Source: Sthenelais limicola
Taxonomy: Eukaryota > Annelida > Polychaeta > Phyllodocida > Sigalionidae
DNA: 64,000 nt
NCBI GenBank assembly: GCA_942159475.1
Contig: OW804095.1
Coordinates: forward strand, 94,067,740-94,131,739
Direction of reading: 5' to 3'
A program made the position numbers and the translations under genes. The notes beneath the pieces were generated by a model. That model ran no database searches and was not told the origin of the DNA. It saw only the letters and a list, made by a program, of their open reading frames with translations. Of this stretch, positions 47,345 to 60,152 are shown piece after piece; within the stretch, counting starts at the first letter, position 1, and each line of letters starts with the position of its first letter.

Positions 47345-48265
47345 GATAACATGTATGTAGTGCACCTAGACCATTAGGTAGATGAGGTCGACAGGCAACT
47401 TGACATATGGGTCATGTCATCCGAACATGTACAATCGGGAGCTCTGCTCTGCTCAGTTGTGAACTCAGTTGTGAATCTCATTTTGGTCTTAAATTGGGAT
47501 TATTTGAAAGCACTGGTGAAGGTGAATGCAGTTGACTGCTTGCAACTACACCCAGATGCCAAAATGGAAAATATATGGGGTCATAAGCGTAGCAATACCC
47601 TTCGGAAAGTGCCTTTAGGTTGCGTGGTGAAAGAATGTGTTGTGAAATACCAAGAGCAATTTGCTCACCAAAGATTCGGTATTCTAATGAACGGAAAAAT
47701 GAAGTCAGAGATCGGCTGGTAGTCGTCAGCTAGGCCCAGGCAAGGGGTGCTTTAGGCTTTGCCACAAGTTTTATTTATATTCGAGCATTCTACTTAGTTC
47801 ATTCATAAACATTGGTCCTACAAATGTTTCCACTGCGCTGTCCCATTCTACTTGGCCGAGGGAGAATCCTTCTCTTACAGGTGGACTGTCCCCAGCCCAC
47901 CATCATGCCAAGGTCGTGCATTGTTCATGTGAAACGTCCTAACCATTGATAGTAAATAGCCTTATTATATATTGCTTAAGTCCCACTAAAAGGACACCCT
48001 GTAAGCTGAACCCTCAACCCTGTAGTAGTTGCTAATGAATATGAATATAATAATAAATATACATCTAGATAATAAGCATAATATGACCAAACAATATGGA
48101 CAGTTGATGAAAAGTTTTAATCTCAGAATACACCAATTTAGCATGATGAGACGTGTTTAACTAATGATGCAGCTGTGATCATAGTAATTTACACATTCAT
48201 CAAAATAAAGCGATAGGAATTGCTCTAAAGAACACCAAGAAAGGAGATACACGATCAATGTAGGA
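47345..48265. other. Unassigned DNA
   Basis: A 102-aa frame at 47414-47722 shows no recognisable motif. Nothing else was supported. Confidence 0.35.
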
Positions 48266-48267
48266 TA

Positions 48268-48730
48268 ATGTCTGTAACTAACAGACAAAAATGTTTACTT
48301 TTGAAAATGGGCAAGAAAATATTAATAAAAGAAGATAATAGGGACAACATCCCCAGAAACACTTACCAGCATGGTGCAACGATTGCGCAATCTCGGCCCA
48401 GAACAGAACAAGATAAACATTCTCTTTGCTATCATTTAGCTGTGACGTGGAATAGATTAGATGCAAATGAGGAACATGGAGCTAATACCACTAAACGCAT
48501 TGATGAAAGGCAGAATATCATATGTACAACGTTATTATAATGATAACATAGTTGACCAGATGATGAATATTGGTAACCCCATATGAAAGTAACAACCATC
48601 AATCTTCATAGTAATTCATGTGATATATTGTGATTCTTAAGGCAGTTGGGGGGAAGAGCGTCTTGTGATGATGCCATGAAATGTATATGTATACTGCCTA
48701 ATAAACAAAATAAAATAAATAAATTAATAT
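48268..48730 (+). pseudogene. Possible LINE 3' terminus
   Basis: A 90-codon frame contains QSRPRTEQDKHSLCYHLAVT followed by WNRLDA, resembling the last block of Jockey/CR1-type ORF2 (R....GK.S..Y.....WN.L). After the stop come about 170 bp and an A-rich tail (AATAAACAAAATAAAATAAA). Evidence is weak because only one block is visible. Confidence 0.35.
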
Positions 48731-50023
48731 AATAGTATTTCTGCAAAGACAACAAATTCAGAAATGCAGCAAGTCTTTTATGCAGATAACCCTCCTAAAA
48801 TGACCTGTCTGCAACCTGATCTTTTAAACTATGCGCTACCTCATGCTGCAAACAGAAATGTGAGCTAGGCTGCCGAGGTAGACGATAAATAATTTGTTTC
48901 TGCCTGCAGTAAGAGTGGATTTATAGCTAGGGATGCTATGCTAATCTTACCTCTGAGGTTATACTATAATCTTCAAAGAGGATTTCATGCTGGGGTAGAA
49001 CCTGGGCCTAATGAGTGATAATACAGGAAGATATCCATCTGTGTTCTGAGCCAATATGATCAAGTGCTGGTCCCTGAGGATCTGGTGCCTTGTGCTATTT
49101 CAGCGCTATCTGGAAACCACTTCCTACCTTTCAGACATGTTGTCAAACTAAGTTCCACCATCTTGTTGATAACAGTTGATAAGGCTGCAGTTTCTGATAG
49201 AAAGTGTTTTCTTTATTATCAAAAATGAAATATCCATTGTCTCATAGGGGCATGCAAGTGGCCGAAATGGGGGTGTGGTCGAGGCATTAGGGACCTGTCA
49301 AAATGACATGTGCATAGAGCCACTATGAGAGATGAACAATATATTCCAATTCATAATTCAGGGTAGTCAAAATCTTTAACGTTTTTTTGATTATTGATTA
49401 CTATCACATTGCTAATGAATTCTAGGATATCTGTTATATTATGACCTTTATAATTGGGAGAAAAACTGCTGTCATGTCCGAGACAAGGTTATGATATAGG
49501 GATCACTGCATGACGATGTAGTCCCCAAGTCGGGTGCCGTCAGTGGGGTTTTCCCAACCTCAAAAGGCCCGTATGTAGTACCAGAGGCCAGTATTTCCAG
49601 CTAGCCTCTGTGTTGCTGGTGTGGCTAGGTCTAGTATTACTTCCTGTAGTGCTGGCCTCCTAAACTATGGATATTGAATGTTTCTTTTTGTAATACATTT
49701 TATTCATGAATAGCTGAAAACAGATGTACACGTCTCTCTGGAGAGCACTTTACATAGTGATCTGTACCAATCTATATACAATACCAAATCTGTATCAATA
49801 TGCAAATGTTACTTGTTGCTATTAAGAGTATATTCACGACTAAATGTATTGTTGTTTCAAGAGAGTTGGATGAAATATAGAAATAGTGAAAGATGATGAC
49901 GGATACAATACATTACTTTTTGAGTGGTAAGAGAGAAGAAACCTGACGTGAATATAGTGGACAGACTTGCAAGGACCACAGACCTCTGTTCAGTATTGTA
50001 TCTGTTTAGGGGCTGGATACAGA

Positions 50024-50047
50024 TAATAATAATAATAATAATAATAA
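50024..50047 (-). repeat. (ATT)n tail of the LINE
   Basis: Trinucleotide run AAT on the plus strand, at the position expected for the 3' simple-repeat tail of a CR1/Jockey-like LINE. Confidence 0.65.
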
Positions 50048-50575
50048 CCAATTCTTTATTTCCAAAATAAGATTTTACAGGAAAAATAGGTTATGGGCAT
50101 ATCCGAGGATCTCTTCCAGCCCATGCCTTCTTGCTAATCTTAAGCTTGGTTTTTGTTTCCTACAACTACTAGACAACTAGAACTACAAAAATAATGTTAT
50201 AATGTTATAAACCAGTTCATGTTCTTTACAGTTTTACCGTTAAATATGTCCTTATTTTTATTAAGTATGTTCTTATTATTAGAAGGACGTTTGTACTATG
50301 TATGCTATTTTTGTCAAACTGGCGTTAGATAAGTGCGACAGTGATTAATAAAAGCGAGTAAATATGACAAGAGTAATATGACTAACATGTCGGGAATACA
50401 GAACAGAACAAGTAAAAGTACAGTAAAAGGATGTAAGACGTTCAATACAATTTGTGCGGCGAAAGTACCCCAAAAACAGAGCATACATTTAAAACGGTAA
50501 TAATAACAAACTGTTATAATCATATCGAATTTAAATCATTATTTTGTCAAAGTATTTGTCAGGTATGTGACTCCC
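50048..50575 (-). other. Presumed LINE 3' UTR
   Basis: About 530 bp between the end of the ORF2 remnant and the (ATT)n tail, with no open frame of note. Assigned to the LINE by position only. Confidence 0.5.
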
Positions 50576-50579
50576 TCCA

Positions 50580-52408
50580 TCACCCCATTTTGTTCTTGAT
50601 ATAGGAGCTAAAAGCGTGTCTATCTGAAATTTTATGTGCTTCAGTGCTTAGTTTATTCCATTCTACTTGGCACTTATAAATGACTGAATTTTGAATTTTG
50701 GTGGTTTTTGGGGTTATTGTTTTTAGGTTTTTGCGTCCCGCGTCATGACTTCTGGTTTTCAAATTTCTATGATCGACAATTGTCTGAGTTTTGTGCTAAA
50801 TGGTGGGCAATCTCAACTATATGTAATTTTCTTCTTTTAGCAAGGGGTAGAATATTCATAATTTTATGCTCCTCATCAACATTTTCAAATCTATTTTTAT
50901 CAAATATAGTCCGTATTGCTGAATTTTGTAGGGATTGTAGTTTATCAAGTAGATGTTTTGGTCCAGAGTCATAGATGAAGTCGCAAAAATCAAAGTGGGG
51001 AACAATAGTCATTTTGAAAAGATCATGTTTTGCTTTTTTAGTCAAAGAGTCTTTTGCTTTATAGAGCAGTCTAGTTTTTAGTGATATCTTTTTTATGAGG
51101 TTATTTAGATGTGGCCTGAAGGAGAGTGTGTTATCCAATAAAAACCCTAGGTACTGGTATTCAGCCACCCTCATTAGGGTGGAGGTACCAATTTTTAGGG
51201 GAGAGTTACTGGGACTGTGGGATTTGGGGGTGATGGAGAAGTTCATGACACTACATTTATCAGCATTTAGTGAAATCTTGTTTGACTAGCACCAAACTCC
51301 TATCTGTTGGAGATCTTCCTGCATCAAGGTATTCATCTCATCAATATTTTTATGATTCATAAAAAGGACAGTGTCATCAGCATAATGCTGGACTGTTGAT
51401 GATTTTACGACAGCGTGAAGGTCATTGATATAAATGGAGAAAAGGATGGGCCCTAGGATTGTTCCTTGTGGTACCCCGTAGGTGATTAGACCTTTTTTAG
51501 ATTCAAATCCATTTGCCACCACCGACTGTTGTCTTTCAAACAAATAATTTTCAAACCAATTCAGTTCGGTACCTCTGATGCCATAGGCTTCTAACTTTTG
51601 AATAAGTGTGCTATGATGTACTGTATCAAAAGCCTTTTTGAAATCTAAGAATACTGTAGTGTTAAAAAGTTTGTTATTTAGTTCTGGGTAAATGTCATTT
51701 AGAAAATCAATTTGTGCCTGCTGGACAGACCTGTTTCTTCTGAACCCATATTGTTTTTTGTAGAATAGGTTATTTTCTTCGAAATAGTCAGACAGTTGTT
51801 TTTGTACTGCTTTTTCTAGGATTTTTGAAGGGAGGGAGATACCTGATATTGGTCGATAATTGTTTGAAGAGTTTTTTGAGCCGGCTTTGTGTAGTGGGGT
51901 TACTTTTGCTTCTTTAAAGGCTTTTGGGACTACTCCTCTTCGGAGGGAGAGGTTTACAAGAAATGCCATCTGAGTGGACAGAGTCCGCAAACATGGTTTT
52001 AGAATTTTTGCTGGTAGGAATTTGATGCCGGTGCTTTTGTTACTATCTATTTTCGATAGAATCTCCTCAATGTCCTTTGGTAGGACATGTTGAAAAGAAA
52101 AATTCAAATTTTCATGCATTACCCTCTTCGCCACGGGTGCATTTCGTACATTATCAGTGGGGGTACACATTGAATTGTGAGGGGGAATAATCTTGTTGGC
52201 CAGTTGCGGGCCTATGTTTAGAAAAAATTTGTTGAACTCAGAGCAAACCTGATCATCGGTCAACATAGAATCATCATTTTCTAGGGATATTTCACGATTA
52301 TTTTTAACCTTTTCTGGGTTGATTAGCGGCCTCAATACGTCCCAGAATTTTTTTGGTTTTCCTCTTGTGAGGATAATGTCTCTTTTATATGTTGGGCTTT
52401 CGCCTTTG
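50580..52408 (-). pseudogene. LINE ORF2: reverse transcriptase and C-terminal domain
   Basis: The minus-strand frame 52408-51286 contains the linker (KPKKFWDVLRPLIN) and the RT blocks in order: SNKSTGIKFLPAKILKPCL, NNYRPISGISLPSKILEK, FLDFKKAFDTVHHS, GVPQGTILGPILFSIYINDL and the catalytic YADDTVL. This is a Jockey/CR1-like polymerase that would copy the element RNA at a nicked target. One TAG codon (51286-51288) follows GVWC, after which the same frame continues to 50767 (EYQYLGFLLDN; LLYKAKDSLTKKAKHDL; FCDFIYDSGPKHLLDKLQS). A one-base frameshift near 50766 leads to the final block (KTRSHDAGRK...VEWNKLSTEAH) ending at 50580. Only two lesions break the remaining frame. The N-terminal endonuclease is missing. 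Confidence 0.8.
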
Positions 52409-52456
52409 TTGTTGTTTCAAGAGAGTTGGATGAAATATAGAAATAGTGAAAGATGA

Positions 52457-55325
52457 AGACTACTCATGTGGTAAAACCTATCTGGGTTTTTAATCAAAAA
52501 CGTCTAAGCCAAGCTAGGGTACAAGGATAATAAGCTTACACCAAGTTAATGAGCAACATTATGGGTTTTGGAAGTATACCAAAGCAATTATAACAGTTTT
52601 ACGACCTAGATTTGTATTCCCCATGTAGAAGCCATGCTACATTCAACAGTTTCTTTAAACGTAGGTGTTCTTTCTAGCTCTTCATTGAATTGAACATGAC
52701 TACGAGCTCACTGTTCATTAATATTATCTATATGTCATTAGATATTTGGAGAATATGTGTTTTTCAGACTCAAATTAAAGTTTACAGTATGTTATGCTTC
52801 ATCTTGAGCATTAAATGAAATCGACAACTACTAGAAACAAACTGCATGAAACATGCCCCAACTTATGCCTATTGTGACACTGGATGAATCATGCCCTAAG
52901 TTAAGCTTATTGTCACACTAAAGACAGACTGCATGGAACATGCCTCTATTTAAGCCTATTATCACACTATAGTGCTGCACCCTAAGTTAGAGACATTGCT
53001 TTATTACCCATTTTCTTAAATAATCCTTAAAAATTAACATGTTTTCTTTGTTCATAAAACTTAAGATTGATACTAGGATCCTGAATGTTGTCTAGGTTTC
53101 AAGCGATTATGATTTTTGCATCATTGAATTTGAATCTTAAAATGGAATATTTTCCTCCAAATGGTCATATTTTAATTGTGCCATAGGACTTTTCTTGGTA
53201 TTTCTCTGAAAAATAAAAGCATTTTTATCAAACTTTAATTAAAGGAGAGAATTAATTAAAATTTTAAAATAGATTGACTCTATATTGTACTTACAAGTAG
53301 GGAATCAAAGAAAAAAGTAAGTAAGGAATCAAAGAAAAACAATGATTTCCACAATTAGATAGCGTTCTTGTCATACATGTATATTGAATCGTTCAGAAAG
53401 TCTGAATTTTCATGACATTTCCGATGCGGTTATCATGGAAAGAGCCATTAATATGAAAAAGAATTCTTGTAATTGTGCATGTGACAGTTTCAAATACAGA
53501 TAGCCCTGAATATTTTCTTTCATTTGACATATATTATTATCATAAACATACTCTCAACACTTCAATTGATGTTTTCTATGCGTGTCAATTGTTAGAATGA
53601 AAGGAATGACAATCCTTCAAATTATTCGATCATTTAGTGGTTGGCCTCGTTATAGGCCACTGTTGGACTGGAGTTGGAGATAACTTTGCTCACTAAACAA
53701 CCGCCTCATTCAGGTATTCAGTCTGAACCAATCAGCGGCAACAAGGCAATCCATTTATCAAATCATCGCTAATGAATATCCAATATTGGCACCATTTTCC
53801 TGACTGGTTATTTGTTTTGGTCACTTGTGATACTATGATAGATGGATAGCAAATTCTCTGAGCCAATGATGAAATAATGTTGTCTTCTAGTGTGTCCTTA
53901 TTGTGTTTTTGTACTTATTTACTACTATTGATAAATCACCAAAAATCATATAATTATATAATAATATCGTCTCACAACAAAGACCATACTTTTGGTCAAA
54001 ACATGTCAGGGCATGCACACTCCAGTGACATTCAACTTAAAAAAATTGTTCTGGTAGGCATACCTATTTATATATATTTCCAACATCAATGTCTGCGTGA
54101 AAGGAGCAATGACTATCTTTATGTAGCATTACAGAAGTAGTTTAAGTTCTGTCCCCTATTACCTTACTGTGCTAGAAGTCGAACGACACATGGCTTGCTT
54201 TTCTCTGATAATCCACGAGAGTTGACTAACAGTACCTATTCTAAGACGTAGGAACCTGGGGTGCATTTTCTAACCTCTCTGTATTAACTTCTATCCTGCA
54301 TCCAGAACGCCATCTCATAGACTGCTACTGCTGCCTCCTAATTCAAGTGACCCCCTTTGATCTAGCATTATTCGGACCATCCCACTTTGCCTATACTACT
54401 CGCCATAGACAGCACCAGGCGCTCTTCATATTGCTATACCATAGCAGGACCAACAATAATAGTACTAATATATTTTTTGTAACGTAATATTTATTCAGTA
54501 GGTATTTACATAAGCAACCAAAACCATCTCGTTCCGAAGAACGTTGTTCCTCGGGTCCTGAAGATGTTTCTATAGAACCCGGACCGAGAAATGGGTGGAG
54601 ATTATACAAAGTATTTCTTTACCTTTAATTTCGGTCTTTCAACCATTCGTTAATTAGTTGGTTATTATCAATTGATTTCTTATCATGCAGTTAACGACCT
54701 ATACAGTATCTATAAAAGTGTGATGAGATATAATGAGATGAGATGGGAATGTTGATGATAGAATTATCTCACTTATATTTTAGTCTTGTCTATTAATTGG
54801 TGGGTGAGTGAGTGGTAACTTCACATGTCTAATAATAATAACAGCAAATTAGAGTTTCCACTCACTCACAAGTTGTAGTTCATGGTGATGATCGCAGTAA
54901 ATGAGTCAATATGTAGTCAGATGAGTGAATAAATCCAATATATAAACACTGTTAGTATAACGCACAGCGCAGCACCGCACGGCACGTCCACCCACCTCGG
55001 TAACTCGAGACTAATTTATGATATTTAATTTATATATATTGCCGGAAATGGGTACCAGATGGTAATCGATGGTACTGATAGGTAGTCCAGATTAGTATTT
55101 CCTATTAGAAATATGATTGTAGCAAGATATGGATAATGATTCAGATAAGGCTAAAATTGCTGTATCACAAAGAGGGAGCAGTGCAGGACTTGGACTGGAA
55201 ACATATTTTTGCATTATTTTGATACGTTCACATAGATGTGAAAGAAGAGCATAAGGGAGAGAGGCTATACTGGAGGATGGCTTGTCAACCATATTCCTAT
55301 TCCTCACAAACATAAAAAAACCCAA
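52457..55325. other. Unassigned AT-rich DNA
   Basis: No gene recognised. Three short ATGCC...TAAGC/TAAGTTA repeats (ACATGCC(C/T)...TTAAGCC type) are seen around 52850-52995. Confidence 0.4.
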
Positions 55326-55331
55326 TGTGAC

Positions 55332-55500
55332 TTGCCCCTGTAGCTCAGTGGTTAAAGCGCAGGCCTCAAGGTCAGAGTTCAGGAGTTCCAGCCCCACCAA
55401 GGAGATGGGGGACTTTTCACCGGCCACTGCCCAGAGTGCATGTCTGTAGGCGCAATAGGCAAGTTGACAACACAACCGTCACTCTAAGAGTGTGACTTTG
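55332..55500 (+). mobile_element. tRNA-derived SINE
   Basis: CCCTGTAGCTCAGTGGTTAA is an excellent A box with D-arm context. CTCAAGG sits in the anticodon arm position, and GAGTTCCAGCCCC is a B-box-like element slightly off consensus. The acceptor and T arms do not pair cleanly, and unrelated sequence with AGTGCATGTCTGTAGGCGCA continues downstream. This favours a SINE over a tRNA gene. The 3' end is not defined. Confidence 0.55.
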
Positions 55501-55941
55501 AGCGATGTCCACACTGTACGCAGCCTTTGGTGCTTAAAGACGCCCACAACGGACGTAATATGTCATGCTACGGTGGCTCTACATACCACAAATGTAGTAA
55601 TATATAGGTGGGCAAATGGTATTGGGCTCTTTAATAGACACACCTCTTTCGGGTGTACAAAAGTAAATATTACACTTCTCCAGCCTCAATGCGGATCTCC
55701 TGTACATATCACCTCATACCACCTCTCCACCACGCAGCTTCTCATTATGTGATAATATTGCTCACTACTCCATCTCCCAATTCGTATTGTTCTCTGAAAC
55801 CTTAGAGTAAGTTATGCATGGAACGCATCCCACTCAATTGCCCATTATCCCATAGAAACTTGTAACCGTAACCAAGAAACACATTATAATCAATCTTACA
55901 ACCCAAACAACCCTCCACCTCCGCTATGTCCTAGGTAATGG

Positions 55942-56092
55942 GGCCTGTTGCATAAGAAATCGTCACTAAAAACGTTCCTTGCTCAATTTGCTTTTCCTTG
56001 CTTATGGTTGTAGGTAGTCCCTACTGAATGCAGAACAGTTAGCATTGTCTGTATAGCAAATTACTAGCAAGGAAAGCTAAGGAGGAACAAAA
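55942..56092 (+). mobile_element. MITE end, GGGGCCTGTTGCATAAGAA (one-ended copy)
   Basis: The left terminus and inner CCTTGCT/AGCAAGGAAAG words resemble the MITE at 28164-28365. The opposite terminus was not found, so this copy is truncated or diverged. Confidence 0.45.
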
Positions 56093-56635
56093 TGATATAA
56101 AATATAAGTAAAATTAGGTTGGATACATCTATAGATAGAACTAACTACATTCATGCCAGGGAGCCCATTTTCTAAATTGTACGTGGGGCAGCTTCCTCTG
56201 CTGTACTGCAGCATTTTATTGTACAATATGCTTGTTATACGATTTGAATGACAAATGTCCACTGCCTTATATCAATGACCAGGCTTGCTAGATTGCAACG
56301 TTGTTACCACGTTTTTAGCACGTTGTCAAATAAATTCACTCCCTGAATATTTGACTTATATTATTCTAGCAATATGACTTATGATCAGTGAAGAACTGAA
56401 ATTAATTTGTGAAAAACGTTAAGCATTGTCTGAAGGTAGGCCATAGCAGTACTACGTTGTTGGACCGTCTTATTTCTGTTATCAAGCATATTTATTCAGG
56501 TAAATCAAACCACGGACCTGTAATGAATTAATGAATGTATTCTCATTACAAGTCCGTGATCAAACAGATACACGCTCACAATAAATTGTGTTTTTCATTG
56601 TGTCCTGAAATAAAGACAATTATATAGGCTATATC

Positions 56636-56637
<2 letters not shown>

Positions 56638-56668
<31 letters not shown>
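56638..56668 (+). repeat. (GA)n microsatellite
   Basis: Perfect GA/AG run of about 30 bp. Confidence 0.9.
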
Positions 56669-56669
<1 letters not shown>

Positions 56670-58140
56670 GTTGATGTTGATTAGACGAATTACCACTAAT
56701 CTATATCATATAATGACTTTAGATTTTATTTTAAAAACCAGTGTCAAGTAAAATAAGTATGGTGATATGAGAGTAATTAAGACTCTGGCTTTTGTTTTTT
56801 AAATATGGCTTGTTAGGGAGTTTGGTGAGGATGGTTGATTCGCTTTGTAATTATATATATATTAGACTATTTGTTATTCTACACTTATTCCTGACAAATT
56901 ACAACATTGTATAATAATGTTGTTAACAGTCAATTATACACAACTAGAATTTAAAAATTTACGTAACATGTTACCTCAGTAGGACTTAAAAAAAAGACCG
57001 CCCACTCCACGCAAGAAAAGCGTTGTCAAGGACTCTAGTTGTCAAGATGTGTTACTAATGTTGCGGAAATTAGAAGACGTTACTTTTGCGTCGTGGCCGG
57101 CATCGGCATCGATAGGCCTATACTTTCCCTCCAGACTACCTTATTTTCTGCCAATATTATTATATCTTCCTTATTTATATACAAGTGTTGATAAAACTAC
57201 ATATAGGCTTAGCGGGGGTAGAAAAGTATGCTCTTTCAGAATTTAACCATGTTGGCAATGTATTTCGAGTAGAAATAACGTTTTTTATTACTTCGCGGGA
57301 GCGTAATTCGCCAGCGATGTGCCTGCCACAACACAATTTATAATGTCGTTTTATTGTTTACTTATGTAACTGAAAAGTTTCTCTCATATCTGCCTTATCA
57401 ATTTGATAAGACCTTGGTATAGGCCTAGGCCTACGTGGTGCATGAGCTTAAGAAACCACCTTAAGACCTTAAGAAACCTTAAAAAAAAACAGTTTTTATG
57501 CTAATGATAAGGTTTTTGCCCTTTTAATCATTCCTAAATGGCTACCATTAAAATTAATGATGGAATACACCTATAATGCCTATATCTATAATAATGATAT
57601 ACAATGTAGATATAGACATATATATTCAACCAGGGAATGCACCTTTAAAGGCCCCACAGCACATCACCAAATAGCCTAAGAGCTCTTGACACACGATATC
57701 CTTAGCTCATGATGCAGTATAAATACAAGGACCATAAGGCAGTGCCAGCTCATGCCCCTAAATACTGAACACCACTTATATGGGACGAACTTTGTAGGGG
57801 CAGAGCTTTTATCAACATTACTCCATTGAGCCAGGCACTCCCTTACAAAGACACAGGGTAATTATTTACTTCCTTCCTCGAGATTAAATTCCTATCCGAT
57901 CATGCTGCTTTGTACTGATACTGAAGATTTCTATTAGGAACGATCTAAACCTGCCAGTGGGAGGAGATCTATGCATCCGGACAGTTGGATCACAGGAGTT
58001 TCTATGCGCTAGCCCACATAATGCCCACATTAGTATAAATGTTCGATATTTATACCAAATGGCATGATGAAGGTTAGTAATCAGACAAGCTAGGTGAATC
58101 ATGACAAAACCCTTTAACGATCGAGTTTGATTTCCCCAGC
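56669..58140. other. Unassigned AT-rich DNA
   Basis: No gene or classified repeat recognised. AGGCCTAGGCCTACG-type words occur near 57420. Confidence 0.4.
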
Positions 58141-58144
58141 TTGT

Positions 58145-58210
58145 TGAGTTAGCGATTACAAACTAAACAGAGTGCCATTTGGTATTTATTACATATTGAT
58201 TCATTGAAAC
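58145..58210 (+). repeat. Dispersed short repeat shared with 25010-25075
   Basis: GATTACAAAC...GTGCCATTTGGTATTTATTA followed by CATA(T/C)TGATT. Its partner is at 25 kb. Confidence 0.5.
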
Positions 58211-58438
58211 ACGTATAGCTTGCAATTAGAACAGTAATCTTAAAATGAGTCTAAGTGTTAAATTGCCACTTGGCAATACTTCTCATGTTGCAGAAGCCAT
58301 TAGATGAATTAGATAATGGTCCTCTCTATCGCTCTCGCTCTCTATTCATTTGTTTCATAATTAACTTCTCGGTGTGGATTTGAAATATAAGAGAGAATCG
58401 TGTTACTCGCTTGGAAGGGTAATTGGATGGGACTATAA

Positions 58439-58467
58439 TCTAACGCAACATATTATGTTGCGTTAGA
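58439..58467. repeat. Perfect palindrome, 14-bp arms, 1-nt centre
   Basis: TCTAACGCAACATA, one T, then its exact complement. It could be a tiny foldback footprint or cruciform site. No gene boundary is nearby that would make it a terminator. Confidence 0.85.
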
Positions 58468-58601
58468 TAACCAGATATAGACATAACTAAGGAATGATAG
58501 CTTGGGTCGAAACGACCGATCCAGGCTAGGTCAAAGCCGACCCAGACGATTTCTATTCCATTATAAATTCTCCTCATAGGAATGATATCATATCCTGGAA
58601 G

Positions 58602-58655
58602 ATCAACAGTGTTGAAGGCCGCCTGGAAGATCACCATTGTTGAAGGCCGTGTCCT
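58602..58655 (+). repeat. 26- to 27-bp tandem repeat, two units
   Basis: GAAGATCA(A/C)CA(G/T)TGTTGAAG plus GCCG, repeated twice with small differences. Confidence 0.7.
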
Positions 58656-59164
58656 TTTCTTGTATTGTGAATAAAACTTGTACAATAATAATAATCCTAA
58701 TGGACAATTTCGTTGCCTTTTCAACAACCCCATGTGTGTGTCACCTCATACAAATTACAATCATAAAGATATATGCGGGTGTCAAGACACGCCACCTAGC
58801 GGCTCATAGTTTTCTTTGAAATATTTCCTTATTATCGTAAGTTGAGTTGTATTTGTGCACAATTTCTAATATCTACAGGGATCTTTTTTTAAATACAGCT
58901 GTTTTGAGTCATGTTTTTTAAGATTCATTTTCACTGATTATGCTTAGTAAGTTTGGGTGATGTGGTCAACTTCAAATGACCATAACTTTTCTTTGACCCT
59001 GGTGACATATCTTTTTTTTTCTTTTAATGTGTAGCATATGACTTCATATATGTGTAGAAAATTGGGGGAAAAAGTCAGTGGACAATTTTTTCTATGTCTT
59101 TTTCCTTGATGTAATCATGTCTCCTCTGAGCAGAAGGTGACAGTAGTGAGAGCTGATCGTTTTT

Positions 59165-59500
59165 TTGCTACCCGGGTACCCTTCGGTACCCTTCAACTCT
59201 AATGGTTAACACTAGGTGGCGCCCCAGCGCCCTGTCACTAGTACCCTTCAACTCTAATGGTTGACACTAGGTGGCGCCCCAGCGTCCCAGTATAGGGTGG
59301 GGTGAAGGTCACTACGTGGCGCTGCAGTCAGGGGGAGGGGGAGGGGGGTAGGGGTAGGTAGTATGGTATGGTAACACTAGGTGGGGTTGCGGTATGGGTA
59401 CACTGAATGGGGGGTGGGGTACCTTACAGGGTTGACACTAGGTGGATGAGGGTTAGGGTAGAGGGGTAAGACTTAACTCATTAACTAGTGGTACTAGGTG
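59165..59500 (+). repeat. Degenerate tandem array with CACTAGGTGGCGC core
   Basis: A 54-bp-type unit (GTACCCTTCAACTCTAATGG...CACTAGGTGGCGCCCCAGCG) occurs twice at about 59187-59285. The ACACTAGGTGG core recurs at about 59369 and 59433, with a variant at 59488, in G-rich DNA. Not classified. Confidence 0.6.
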
Positions 59501-60152
59501 GCAGCATCCTAGATGAGAGTATAGTGGGGAGGGGGTGGGGGAAGGAGGAAAGATTTATTTCGGGTAGGTGAACTAGTATGAAAAAGTAGAGTATAAATAA
59601 ACTATTGTTGAATGAGATGTGTGGGGGAAGTGGTTATGGGAGGAGAGGGGTCTTTTAATAGTCTTTCTGGTGGGGAAGGATGACATTTGTGTATGTCGGA
59701 CTTGAAATAACTGCACAATTACACGAATTATATTAACACCTTTGCAATTACACGAATTATATTAATGTAAGGGTGCGGATATTTGGATTTGGGATAGGAT
59801 GACAACAGGATTAACAAGAACAACAGAACAACAACTTCCGATTTTTTGAAAAGATCAGATTTTATTTTCTATGGAAGACTAGCGTGAGTATCATTTTTAT
59901 ACCGATTATGAGAAATTTGTATATTAACAAACATGTCAGCACCTTCGGTGGATATTATGGTTTAATCAATTTTTAAAAAAATCACAGCAGTAATATATTT
60001 AACATGTGTATTCACAGATGATGAATTTTAAATAAAAATGAGTAATAGTTATCACTGTATAGCACAACGTTATATTTTGGCTAAATGTATGGCTGCTGTA
60101 CAACATTTTTAAGGGTATATCACTATGCTATTGTTATGGTTGAATAGCACCT

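Larger units (their letters stand above)
49849..52456 (-). mobile_element. 5'-truncated LINE insertion flanked by 48-bp direct repeats
   Basis: The direct repeats 49849-49896 and 52409-52456 are identical (TTGTTGTTTCAAGAGAGTTG...AAGATGA) and bracket a minus-strand LINE. The coding part starts abruptly at 52408 inside the linker before RT, so the endonuclease half is absent. The 3' side has an (ATT)n tail at 50024-50047 (AAT on the plus strand). A further 127 bp separate that tail from the left repeat. The near-perfect duplication implies a fairly recent insertion. The duplication is long for a LINE but not unknown. Confidence 0.7.

Noticed and set aside
47414..47722. 102-aa ORF as a gene
   Set aside because: No recognisable family; it lies in repeat-rich DNA next to a Helitron-like element.
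55332..55410. Functional tRNA gene
   Set aside because: Good A box, but the B box is off consensus, the arms do not pair into a full cloverleaf, and the sequence continues as a repeat.
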